A stretch of DNA of 64,000 nt from Streptococcus uberis (GTDB lineage Bacteria > Bacillota > Bacilli > Lactobacillales > Streptococcaceae). The notes under the pieces were generated by a model, which saw only the letters and a program-made list of their open reading frames with translations, had not been told where the DNA came from and searched no databases. This document shows positions 57,766 through 64,000 of this stretch, piece after piece; position 1 is the stretch's first letter; the number at the start of each line of letters is the position of its first letter. The stretch lies in contig NZ_LS483397.1 in NCBI RefSeq assembly GCF_900475595.1, positions 1,831,001 through 1,895,000 on the forward strand, written 5' to 3'. The translations under genes were made by a program, and so were the position numbers.

Positions 57766-58479
57766 ATGAAGAAATATGAACAAATTTATAAAGATTTAGA
57801 ATCTAAAATCGCCAAAGAAATCTACAAAATTGACGACTTCTTACCCACAGAAATGGCCTTAAGTGAAGAGTACCAGGCTAGTCGTGACACTATTCGAAAA
57901 GCCCTCACTCTCCTAACAAAATCCGGACTGGTCAAAAAACGACAAGGACGGGGTACACAAGTTATCAAGCATCATCAAATTCTTTTCCCAATTTCAGAAC
58001 TGACCAGTTACCAAGAACTCGTTACTTTTTTTAATATGGATTCCAAAACGAACGTGATTGCCATCGATAAATTAATTGTGGATAATGATACCTCAAAATT
58101 AACAGGTTTTCAGGTTAATGACATTATTTGGAGGGTCACACGACAAAGAGTTGTCGATGGTGTCGCATCCGTCCTAGACATCGATTATCTCAGTAAAAAA
58201 CTAATCCCTACAATAACTCGTGAAATTGCTGAACACTCCTTGTATCACTATCTCGAAAAAGATCTTCATCTAGACATTGACTTTGCACTGAAAGAAGTAA
58301 CCATTGATCAAGTTAACGAGAAAGATAAAATACTTCTAGACTTAGGATCAGATAAACATGTTGTCTCTGTCAAATCCAAGGTTTATCTCTCAACTAATGA
58401 ACAATTTCAATTTACTGAAAGTCGTCATAAACTGGAAAAATTCAAATTTGTAGATTTTGCACGAAGAAAACCAAAATAA
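57766..58479 (+). CDS. treR: Trehalose operon repressor TreR (GntR family)
   Basis: The 237-residue repressor has an N-terminal GntR winged helix (LPTEMALSEEYQASRDTIRKAL...SGLVKKRQGRGTQV) and a C-terminal UTRA effector domain (about 90-235) that senses trehalose 6-phosphate by family analogy. Divergent from treB. The ribosome site before the ATG is weak (AGAAAGAG, rather far). Confidence 0.9.
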   Translation: MKKYEQIYKDLESKIAKEIYKIDDFLPTEMALSEEYQASRDTIRKALTLLTKSGLVKKRQGRGTQVIKHHQILFPISELTSYQELVTFFNMDSKTNVIAIDKLIVDNDTSKLTGFQVNDIIWRVTRQRVVDGVASVLDIDYLSKKLIPTITREIAEHSLYHYLEKDLHLDIDFALKEVTIDQVNEKDKILLDLGSDKHVVSVKSKVYLSTNEQFQFTESRHKLEKFKFVDFARRKPK

Positions 58480-58504
58480 CCCTAACTGATGTCAGGGTTA
58501 TTTT
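58473..58504. terminator. Bidirectional terminator between treR and the HxlR gene
   Basis: AAAATAACCCT/AGGGTTATTTT arms (58473-58483, 58494-58504) between convergent genes. Confidence 0.85.
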
Positions 58505-58824
58505 TTTAAATGTGTTTCTTGATAAGTTTGTCCCCAATCCAACATAGCATTGATAACTGGCTCAAGACTTAACCCAGTCTCTGTCAAAGAATATTCAACC
58601 CGGGGTGGAACTTCTGCATAAACTTGGCGGTTAACCAAACCATGAGCTTCCATATCACGGAGCTGGCTTGTTAAAACTTTTTGACTAACTTTCCCAATTG
58701 AAGCCTTTAACTGTCCAAACCTCATTGTGCCTTTTAAAAGATCTCTCAAAATTAAGATTTTCCATTTATCTCCTATTAATGATAAGGTTGTTTCAACAGG
58801 GCATTCTTCATGTGATGCTTTCAT
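58498..58824 (-). CDS. HxlR-family transcriptional regulator (CatR/YodB-like)
   Basis: The 108-residue winged-helix regulator has CPVETTLSLIGDKWKILILRDLL, RFGQLKASIGKVSQKVLTSQLRDME and PPRVEYSLTETG. The single N-terminal cysteine (Cys8) in the ECPVE context is the thiol sensor position of quinone/diamide-responsive HxlR proteins such as YodB and CatR. It is divergent from a dioxygenase-like gene, the same pairing as Bacillus catR/catDE targets. AAGGTGAT precedes the ATG. Three copies of an operator-like repeat lie between the genes. Confidence 0.87.
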   Translation of the reverse strand: MKASHEECPVETTLSLIGDKWKILILRDLLKGTMRFGQLKASIGKVSQKVLTSQLRDMEAHGLVNRQVYAEVPPRVEYSLTETGLSLEPVINAMLDWGQTYQETHLKK

Positions 58825-58841
58825 ATCATATCACCTTCTTC

Positions 58842-58866
58842 TTAGTATCTTTTAGAAACTTACTAA
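58842..58866. promoter_or_regulatory. HxlR operator-like repeat 1
   Basis: TTAGTA/TACTAA arms (58842-58847, 58861-58866) around TCTTTTAGAAACT. It lies directly downstream of the hxlR -10 (58869-58874; -35 TTGCTT at 58892-58897, spacer 17), so the regulator would repress itself. Confidence 0.6.
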
Positions 58867-58925
58867 CTATTATATCTCAAACAAATTTTTCAAGCAAGGA
58901 CTTCTAAAAACCCTATTACTTCACA

Positions 58926-58947
58926 TTAGTTTCTTTTAAGTAACTAA
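58926..58947. promoter_or_regulatory. HxlR operator-like repeat 2
   Basis: TTAGTT/AACTAA arms (58926-58931, 58942-58947) enclose TCTTTTAAGT, closely matching repeat 1. Confidence 0.6.
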
Positions 58948-58966
58948 CTTACAAAATAGTGCCTAC

Positions 58967-58995
58967 TTTTCAAAAAGAAACTAAGCGTATATGAT
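58967..58995 (+). promoter_or_regulatory. Dioxygenase-like gene promoter containing operator-like repeat 3
   Basis: TTTTCA (58967-58972), 17 bases, TATGAT (58990-58995). The spacer carries AAAAGAAACTAA (58973-58984), the inverse of the TTAGTTTCTTTT in repeat 2. Confidence 0.6.
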
Positions 58996-59026
58996 ATCTT
59001 TAAGACTTAATAATGAGGTATTTAAA

Positions 59027-59887
59027 ATGACATATGCATATCATTCAAACATAAGACTAGGCTTGGTATCATTAATGGTCAATCAATTGGATAAAATGAC
59101 AGATTTTTATACAAAGACGATTGGCTTTTCAATACTAAATCAAACAAATCACAAAACCGTACTGACTACAGATGGACAAACCGCATTTTTAGAACTCGTT
59201 CAAAGTCAATCACCACGTCAAATCACTTATGGACTCTATCACACAGCAATTTTAGTACCAAATCGATATGATTTGGGTTTAGCTTTACATCATCTCATAA
59301 GCAATGGTGTCCCATTAGAAGGAGCTGCTGATCATGGTTATAGTGAAGCCATTTACTTAAGTGACCCTGAAGGCAACGGTATTGAAATTTACCGTGATAA
59401 AGAGACAAGTTATTGGGATATTCGCGAAGATGGTCGCATCATTGGGGTGACAGAACCAATGGATGCTCAAAGTATGTTAGATAGCTTATCTGAGATTCCC
59501 GCTCATTTCAAACTTTCAGAAAAAACCATACTTGGTCATCTCCATCTCAGTGTCAAAGATGCTTTAAGCTCTTCACAACTTTATCAAAAAGTTTTCGATA
59601 TGGGTGATAAAATGACTATACCAACAGCAAGCTGGATTGCATCTGGACAATATCATCATCATTTAGCTTTTAACCATTGGGCAGGACCAAACTTAAAAGC
59701 ACATCCTGTTGGTATTCCTGGACTTAATTTCATAACCATTGAATTCTCCGATTCTATCTTATTTGCTGCTAGTTTAAAGAAAGCAATCCTATATGGTTTA
59801 CCAATTGTAGAAAAATCTGAAAATCAGTTCACTCTCCAAGATAGTGATGGTATCGTAACAAAGGTAATTCTAGTCTCAAAAGCTTAA
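59027..59887 (+). CDS. VOC-family protein, catechol-2,3-dioxygenase-like (CatE/YfiE type)
   Basis: The 286-residue protein has two vicinal-oxygen-chelate modules (about 1-130 and 165-285). Metal-ligand candidates are in GLYHTAILVPN, NGIEIYRD and GHLHLSVKD...HHHLAFNHW. The closest known role is ring-cleaving dioxygenase in quinone/catechol detoxification. The start MTYAYHSNIRLG at 59027 has GAGGT upstream; the earlier ATG at 58991 overlaps the -10 region. Divergent from the HxlR regulator. Confidence 0.82.
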   Translation: MTYAYHSNIRLGLVSLMVNQLDKMTDFYTKTIGFSILNQTNHKTVLTTDGQTAFLELVQSQSPRQITYGLYHTAILVPNRYDLGLALHHLISNGVPLEGAADHGYSEAIYLSDPEGNGIEIYRDKETSYWDIREDGRIIGVTEPMDAQSMLDSLSEIPAHFKLSEKTILGHLHLSVKDALSSSQLYQKVFDMGDKMTIPTASWIASGQYHHHLAFNHWAGPNLKAHPVGIPGLNFITIEFSDSILFAASLKKAILYGLPIVEKSENQFTLQDSDGIVTKVILVSKA

Positions 59888-59895
59888 TCCCTTAG

Positions 59896-59920
59896 GTCCT
59901 TCCTTGACAGAAGGACTTTT
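59896..59920 (+). terminator. Terminator after the dioxygenase-like gene, overlapping the yaaA promoter
   Basis: GTCCTTC/GAAGGAC arms (59896-59902, 59910-59916) and a T-run. The loop CTTGACA includes the yaaA -35 box. Confidence 0.8.
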
Positions 59921-59933
59921 TCTTTATTACAAT
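59904..59933 (+). promoter_or_regulatory. yaaA promoter, -10 six bases from the start codon
   Basis: A perfect TTGACA (59904-59909), 18 bases, TACAAT (59928-59933), then AAAACT and ATG. No ribosome site intervenes. Confidence 0.75.
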
Positions 59934-59939
59934 AAAACT

Positions 59940-60671
59940 ATGTTAATCTATCTCATTCCGACAGCAAAAGAAATGTCGCAAAATCACACTAGATTTCCAG
60001 CTACTTTTCCAAAGAAAAGTTATCCTATTCTGGATGTTTTAGCCAACTTATCTGTGAAAGACCTATCAAAAGCCTATCGAATCTCCGAGGATGCCAGTCA
60101 GAAAGAATGGTTGCGAATTCAAGCTCTTTATAATCATACCGCTCCAACCTATCCTGCATATAAGCTCTTCAACGGTCTCATGTATCGATATCTAAAGCGT
60201 GATTCTTTATCTCCTAAAGAAGAAGATTACTTGAAAAACCACGTTTATATCACTTCAGCACTTTATGGTATCATTCCTGCTAGTTTTCCAATTGCTGAGC
60301 ACCGCCTCGATTTTCAAACTAAAATAAAAATAGGTCAACAATCACTCAAGCATTTTTGGCGTGAAGACTACAATCAATTTATCGATGCGAATCAAACCTA
60401 TGTTTCACTGCTATCCAGTGAATTTGAAGATGTCTTTTCCACAGACCAACGTCAAATGTGGATAAGTACCCAATTTTTGGAAGAAAAAAATGGTCTCTTG
60501 AAGTCTCATTCCACGATTTCTAAAAAGGCTCGTGGAGCCTTCTTAACAGCCTGTATAGCGAAACAATGTCAAAGTATATCTGACCTGAAAACCCTTGATT
60601 TTATTGGATTTTCCTTTAGTCCAGAATTATCTACCAATCACAAATTTGTCTATATCAAAAAAGAGGCCTAG
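59940..60671 (+). CDS. yaaA: Peroxide stress protein YaaA (DUF328 family)
   Basis: The 243-residue protein starts MLIYLIPTAKEM and has the family segments ALYNHTAPTYPAYKLFNGLMYR and ALYGIIPASFPIAEHRLDF. It ends SNFGFSFSPELS-like before the C-terminal KKEA. In E. coli YaaA limits free iron during peroxide stress; the role here is by homology. The upstream frame to 59904 lies inside the terminator/promoter and is rejected. The start has no Shine-Dalgarno. Confidence 0.88.
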   Translation: MLIYLIPTAKEMSQNHTRFPATFPKKSYPILDVLANLSVKDLSKAYRISEDASQKEWLRIQALYNHTAPTYPAYKLFNGLMYRYLKRDSLSPKEEDYLKNHVYITSALYGIIPASFPIAEHRLDFQTKIKIGQQSLKHFWREDYNQFIDANQTYVSLLSSEFEDVFSTDQRQMWISTQFLEEKNGLLKSHSTISKKARGAFLTACIAKQCQSISDLKTLDFIGFSFSPELSTNHKFVYIKKEA

Positions 60672-60690
60672 AAGCCTCTTCTTTTTATTA
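60661..60690 (+). terminator. Terminator after yaaA
   Basis: AAGAGGC/GCCTCTT arms (60661-60667, 60674-60680) followed by CTTTTT. It overlaps the stop codon. Confidence 0.8.
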
Positions 60691-60707
60691 TACACAATAA
60701 CTTTCAC

Positions 60708-60763
60708 TTATCAACAACTTGTGGATAACTTTGAGGATAAGTCATTAAAATAGTGACTTATCC
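60708..60763. repeat. DnaA-box-like cluster and inverted repeat between yaaA and nrdG
   Basis: TTATCAACA (60708-60716, plus), a perfect TTATCCACA on the minus strand (60720-60728) and TTATCCTCA on the minus strand (60732-60740) lie within 33 bases. The last overlaps the first arm of a 10-bp inverted repeat (60735-60744, 60754-60763). Confidence 0.45.
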
Positions 60764-60785
60764 CTTTCTAATAAGTCAACAATAG

Positions 60786-61400
60786 TTAGAGAAGGTCCTC
60801 ACGATTGACTTGTTCAAAAGTCTCATTTCCATCATTTAACTTTTCCCAAATCACAACTTGCTCCTCTTTTAAGGATTTTTGAACGTCAATAATACGCTGG
60901 TTGGAGGACCCCCGAAATTGCAACATGAGATTTTTTTTAGTGATATCAAACCGACCATCCACAAGAATATCAATCAGAGATAACATTTCCAATTTATCCT
61001 CAGTTTCTTGCATTAACTCCTCCCAGGTATAGCCTGTCCAAGACCAAATATCTTTATCCGGAAGCTCTCGGCGAATTTTTTTAATCAGTGGTAATAAAAT
61101 ACCAGTATTCAAAAATGGCTCTCCACCTAAAAGCGTTAACCCCTGAACATAAGGCTTAGCCAAATCAGACATGATTTGGTCTTCCAATTCTTGTGTATAT
61201 GGCATGCCAGCTTTAAAGGACCAAGTTGCAGCATTATAACAGCCTTTACAATGGAACATACAACCTGAAACATAGAGTGAATTTCTCACGCCTTCGCCAT
61301 CAACAAAATTGAAAGCTTTATAGTCAATTATTCTTCCCTGACTCAAGTCTTCAGACTTCCATTCCTTAGGTTTAGGTGTATTCCATGTTTCTAATGCCAT
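60786..61400 (-). CDS. nrdG: Anaerobic ribonucleotide reductase activating protein NrdG
   Basis: The 204-residue radical-SAM enzyme installs the glycyl radical on NrdD. The [4Fe-4S] motif is CMFHCKGCYNAATW (CxxxCxxC, about 47-60), and TLLGGEPFLN binds S-adenosylmethionine. It starts four bases after the GNAT stop, in the same leftward operon as nrdD. Confidence 0.95.
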   Translation of the reverse strand: MALETWNTPKPKEWKSEDLSQGRIIDYKAFNFVDGEGVRNSLYVSGCMFHCKGCYNAATWSFKAGMPYTQELEDQIMSDLAKPYVQGLTLLGGEPFLNTGILLPLIKKIRRELPDKDIWSWTGYTWEELMQETEDKLEMLSLIDILVDGRFDITKKNLMLQFRGSSNQRIIDVQKSLKEEQVVIWEKLNDGNETFEQVNREDLL

Positions 61401-61404
61401 GCAC

Positions 61405-61911
61405 TCACTCCTTTATGTTAATCCAATAGCGTTCAATACCCTGACGGCAATCTTCAAAATGGCCACCATTTGCCAAAATAACAGACCGACTAGCACTATT
61501 TTCTTCCTTACACGTTACCAAAACTGGACAAATATTTTTATTTTTAGCATATTGAAGTCCTGTTGCCAACATCTGTTTCGCATAACCATTGCCCCTCTGA
61601 CTCGGTCTCACAGAGTAGCCAATATGACCGCCAGACTCAAATAGCGCCTCGTTAAGCCTTAGCCTTAAACTAAGAAAGCCAAGGGCCTTATTCATATCAT
61701 CAAAAAATACGTATTGAATAGATGGAACGAAATGGTCAGGGACTCCGATGCCAAGTTCAAAATTCTGATTCATTTCAATCCAACTGTCATAATCAAAGCT
61801 ATCAGGATCCCAAAAACCACCATCATGAGCAGAGCCGGAGTTTTTGAATTCTGACATCATCTCCATGATGGTTTCTTTATCTTCTAAGGTCGGCCTTCTC
61901 AACTGCATCAT
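61405..61911 (-). CDS. GNAT family N-acetyltransferase
   Basis: The 168-residue acetyltransferase has the acetyl-CoA loop VRPSQRGNGYAKQML (about 120) and LRRPTLEDKETIMEMM at its N-terminus. The start is one of tandem ATGs (61911/61908) after GGGAG. Its start overlaps the end of the oxidoreductase gene by 35 bases, in a different frame. The substrate is unknown. It lies between nrdG and the oxidoreductase, as in related streptococci. Confidence 0.85.
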   Translation of the reverse strand: MMQLRRPTLEDKETIMEMMSEFKNSGSAHDGGFWDPDSFDYDSWIEMNQNFELGIGVPDHFVPSIQYVFFDDMNKALGFLSLRLRLNEALFESGGHIGYSVRPSQRGNGYAKQMLATGLQYAKNKNICPVLVTCKEENSASRSVILANGGHFEDCRQGIERYWINIKE

Positions 61912-62857
61912 TATTCTCCCAATAATTCTTTGGTAGACTGACCGACAAACTGCCAGACTCTTCATTTGAGGTATTGATTTGATGACAAATCCAGTGACTT
62001 AATAAACTTGATTCTGGATTGACAGGATTGACACCTGTCTTTACAGCATTCAAAAAAGCATCAATGATCGTTTCAAAACCTCGTTTGTATAGTGTTGTAT
62101 CCCATGAACCAAAGTTCTGTTTTTCCTCATCAGTTCCCTTATAAATACGGACTTCATCAAGATTAATTACCTGTCTCGTCTCTTCACAAGATTGAACTTC
62201 CATAACTTCTCTACGGCTTCCAGACTGAAGATTCATTGAGGCTGTTATCAAAGTGTTCTCTGTTCTCAAATTGACAGAGACTTGACAAAGCTGTCCATCC
62301 TTCCTCTGATAAGCATAATTCCCTTCAATAAGTTCTTCATCTGTTAAATATAATGCTGTATCAAGGGGATGTATAAAGAAATCAAAGAGCTTGAAAGTAA
62401 AATCACCTGGTCTATTACTATCGTTTTTTTCAACATGAACTTTACGCTTGCTTGACAATCTTGACAACTCATTGACACGCGGAGCAAATCTTCTATTAAA
62501 ACCTGCCATTAAAAATGTATCATGTTTTTTCGCCATTTTGTACAATTCAAGACTTGATTCAAAGTCCTCCGTTAAAGGCTTATCCATATAGACAGGAATT
62601 CCCCTTTGCAAGAAAAGTTTAGCTACTTCAAAATGGGCTACCGTAGCAACATGGATGAAAACACCATCTAAATCTTGTTTTGCTAAGCTGTCAATATCAG
62701 AATAGGTTTTTGAACAAGCAAATAGATTGTTTACTTGAATTAATCTCTTTTCATTTCTGGTCGAAAGGTGCCATTCGACATCAGCAATTTGACGCATATA
62801 TGGTAAATAGGCTTTTTTTGAAATACCACCCAAACCAACAATTCCAATCTTTAACAT
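61877..62857 (-). CDS. Gfo/Idh/MocA family oxidoreductase
   Basis: The 326-residue NAD(P)-dependent oxidoreductase has the Rossmann motif LKIGIVGLGGISKKAYLPYM and DKPLTEDFESSLEL (EKP-type motif as DKP), followed by the C-terminal beta domain. The ATG at 62857 has AAAGGAAA upstream; an ATG six codons earlier is less likely. Substrate unknown. It is located within the anaerobic nrd cluster. Confidence 0.88.
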   Translation of the reverse strand: MLKIGIVGLGGISKKAYLPYMRQIADVEWHLSTRNEKRLIQVNNLFACSKTYSDIDSLAKQDLDGVFIHVATVAHFEVAKLFLQRGIPVYMDKPLTEDFESSLELYKMAKKHDTFLMAGFNRRFAPRVNELSRLSSKRKVHVEKNDSNRPGDFTFKLFDFFIHPLDTALYLTDEELIEGNYAYQRKDGQLCQVSVNLRTENTLITASMNLQSGSRREVMEVQSCEETRQVINLDEVRIYKGTDEEKQNFGSWDTTLYKRGFETIIDAFLNAVKTGVNPVNPESSLLSHWICHQINTSNEESGSLSVSLPKNYWENNDAVEKADLRR

Positions 62858-62882
62858 AACTGATTTCCTTTCCACTGAAAAT

Positions 62883-63032
62883 CTATTTTTGGCTTCCCTT
62901 ACTTCCTTTTTCCAAAAATTGAGCTTTCAACTCTTTTACACGAGACTTCTTATCTGTTTTTTGTGTTGAATGCTTTTCGTGAAACTTTTCAACTTGTTGC
63001 ATTCCTTTATAGTCTAATTGGTACTTTCCCAT
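62883..63032 (-). CDS. Small basic protein in the nrd cluster, 49 residues
   Basis: A short, lysine-rich frame starts at ATG 63032 (MGKYQLDYKGMQQVEKFHEK) with AAGGAG seven bases before it, and ends at TAG 62883. It has no membrane segment. It lies between nrdD and the oxidoreductase. A TGGTATGAT extended -10 (63094-63099, minus) is close upstream. Function unknown. Confidence 0.7.
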   Translation of the reverse strand: MGKYQLDYKGMQQVEKFHEKHSTQKTDKKSRVKELKAQFLEKGSKGSQK

Positions 63033-63137
63033 TATTACACTCCTTGTCTAATCTGATAAATGAAAAGATTGCCTTAGTCAAGCAACCTTCTCAATCATAC
63101 CATAAAATAAGTTATCATTGAAAATTAATAATCCTGA

Positions 63138-64000
63138 TTAATTTCCTGGGTACTTTATCGTAGAGCCGTTCATGTGTTTCACACGAGCACTGATTTCTTT
63201 ATGGCGACCATTTACCATTGGACGGGCTTGAGGATTGCCTAGGTATCCACAAGTTCTTTTAACAACATCTACGGTTTTAGGATCATTGTTACCACAATTT
63301 GGACAAGTGAAACCACGTTCAGTTGGCGTAAAATCACCTTCAAATTGACATTGATAACATTTATCAATCGGTGTATTAGTCCCTAAGTAGCCAACGCGAT
63401 CGTAGGCATAATCCCAAACAGCTTCCAATGCTTTTGGATTTTGTTGTAAAACTGGATATTCACAATAATGAATAAAGCCACCAGTAGCTCCAGCTTCTGG
63501 ATATACTTTTTCAAAATCCAATTTTTCAAATGGTGTTGGATTTTTACGGACATCATAATGGAACGAATTCGTATAATACTCTTTGTCTGTTATGTTTTCT
63601 ACAATTCCGAATTTCTCCGTATCTAATCGACAAAAACGATCTGTTAAACTTTCAGAAGGTGTTGAGTAAACAGAAAAATGATATCCATATTCATTTGACC
63701 ATGTCTCACAAGCATCCTTTAAGGCCTTGACAATGGAAACAGTAAAATCTTTTGCCTCTTGATTGTCTTCCCAATCGCCACCATAGAAAACAGATGCCAC
63801 TTCATATAATCCAATATAGCCTAATGAAATGGTTGCTCTACGATTTTTGAAGAGTTCATCAACATGATCAGACTTGGCCAATCTCTTACCAAAAGCACCA
63901 TATTGATACAAGATTGGGGCGTTTGCTGGTGTTGCTTCTTTGACACGTTCAACACGATAAACTAAAGCATCTTTACCTATGGCAACTCTTTCATTAAACA
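63138..64000 (-). CDS. nrdD: Anaerobic ribonucleoside-triphosphate reductase NrdD, C-terminal part
   Basis: The frame is open to the window edge, so about 287 C-terminal residues of the class III reductase are visible. They include the zinc-binding cysteines CYQC and CPNC and the glycyl-radical loop RTCGYLGNPQARPM (radical on the glycine of CGYL). It reduces NTPs to dNTPs without oxygen and is activated by NrdG. The gene's start is outside the window. Confidence 0.95.
   Translation of the reverse strand, partial: FNERVAIGKDALVYRVERVKEATPANAPILYQYGAFGKRLAKSDHVDELFKNRRATISLGYIGLYEVASVFYGGDWEDNQEAKDFTVSIVKALKDACETWSNEYGYHFSVYSTPSESLTDRFCRLDTEKFGIVENITDKEYYTNSFHYDVRKNPTPFEKLDFEKVYPEAGATGGFIHYCEYPVLQQNPKALEAVWDYAYDRVGYLGTNTPIDKCYQCQFEGDFTPTERGFTCPNCGNNDPKTVDVVKRTCGYLGNPQARPMVNGRHKEISARVKHMNGSTIKYPGN

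Noticed and set aside
60708..60763. The DnaA-box cluster as a replication origin
   Set aside because: No dnaA or dnaN gene, no AT-rich unwinding block and too few boxes.

Overview
The window is a low-GC chromosomal segment from a Streptococcus of the pyogenic type. The evidence is a YSIRK-type signal peptide with LPXTG anchors, a ctsR-clpC operon without mcsA/mcsB, groESL under both CIRCE and CtsR control, streptococcal-type PolA, PBP2A and OpuA proteins, and a gene order recalling S. pyogenes, S. uberis and S. iniae. The species cannot be fixed from the sequence alone. There is no rRNA, prophage, insertion sequence or CRISPR array. One tRNA gene (Cys) is present, and almost every base is accounted for. 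Layout: 1-4.2 kb holds the end of a DUF975 membrane protein, then a leftward group of polA, a 41-residue membrane peptide, a CoA-binding protein and perR. 4.2-7.5 kb holds the glycine-betaine ABC transporter opuAA-opuABC with a BusR-like operator inside its promoter. 7.5-17.5 kb holds a lipid kinase, then a complete L-ascorbate (ula) regulon: ulaG, ulaR, the operon ulaABCDEF and a glycerate kinase. A 43-bp operator copied before ulaG and before ulaA ties the parts together. 17.6-25 kb holds leuS, an acidic LPXTG surface protein, nusG, secE, rpmG and pbp2a. 25-33 kb holds ridA, a small protein, an rRNA pseudouridine synthase, a TcaA-like membrane protein, a secreted C69 dipeptidase and a 967-residue LPXTG metalloprotease. 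33-38.7 kb is the stress block groEL, groES, clpC, ctsR and cspA. 38.9-46 kb holds a Na+/H+ antiporter operon, tRNA-Cys, ahpCF (with a PerR box), rpsB and tsf. 46-53.7 kb holds pepO and a five-gene operon joining a second ascorbate-type PTS to a split transketolase, with a PRD regulator fused to its own EIIA. 53.8-58.5 kb is the trehalose locus treC-treB / treR. 58.5-60.7 kb holds a divergent HxlR regulator / dioxygenase-like pair and yaaA. 60.7-64 kb is the anaerobic ribonucleotide reductase cluster: nrdG, a GNAT acetyltransferase, a Gfo/Idh oxidoreductase, a 49-residue protein and the C-terminal end of nrdD. Common themes are sugar-acid and sugar uptake under catabolite control, osmotic, heat and peroxide stress responses, and surface display. 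The less expected signals are an anchored lethal-factor-like protease with G5-like repeats, the PTS-transketolase operon of unknown substrate, three genes whose promoter -10 box lies exactly six bases before the start codon (candidate leaderless mRNAs), a nusG leader terminator, and a repeated operator around the HxlR gene. All gene names rest on reading motifs by eye. No database search was run.
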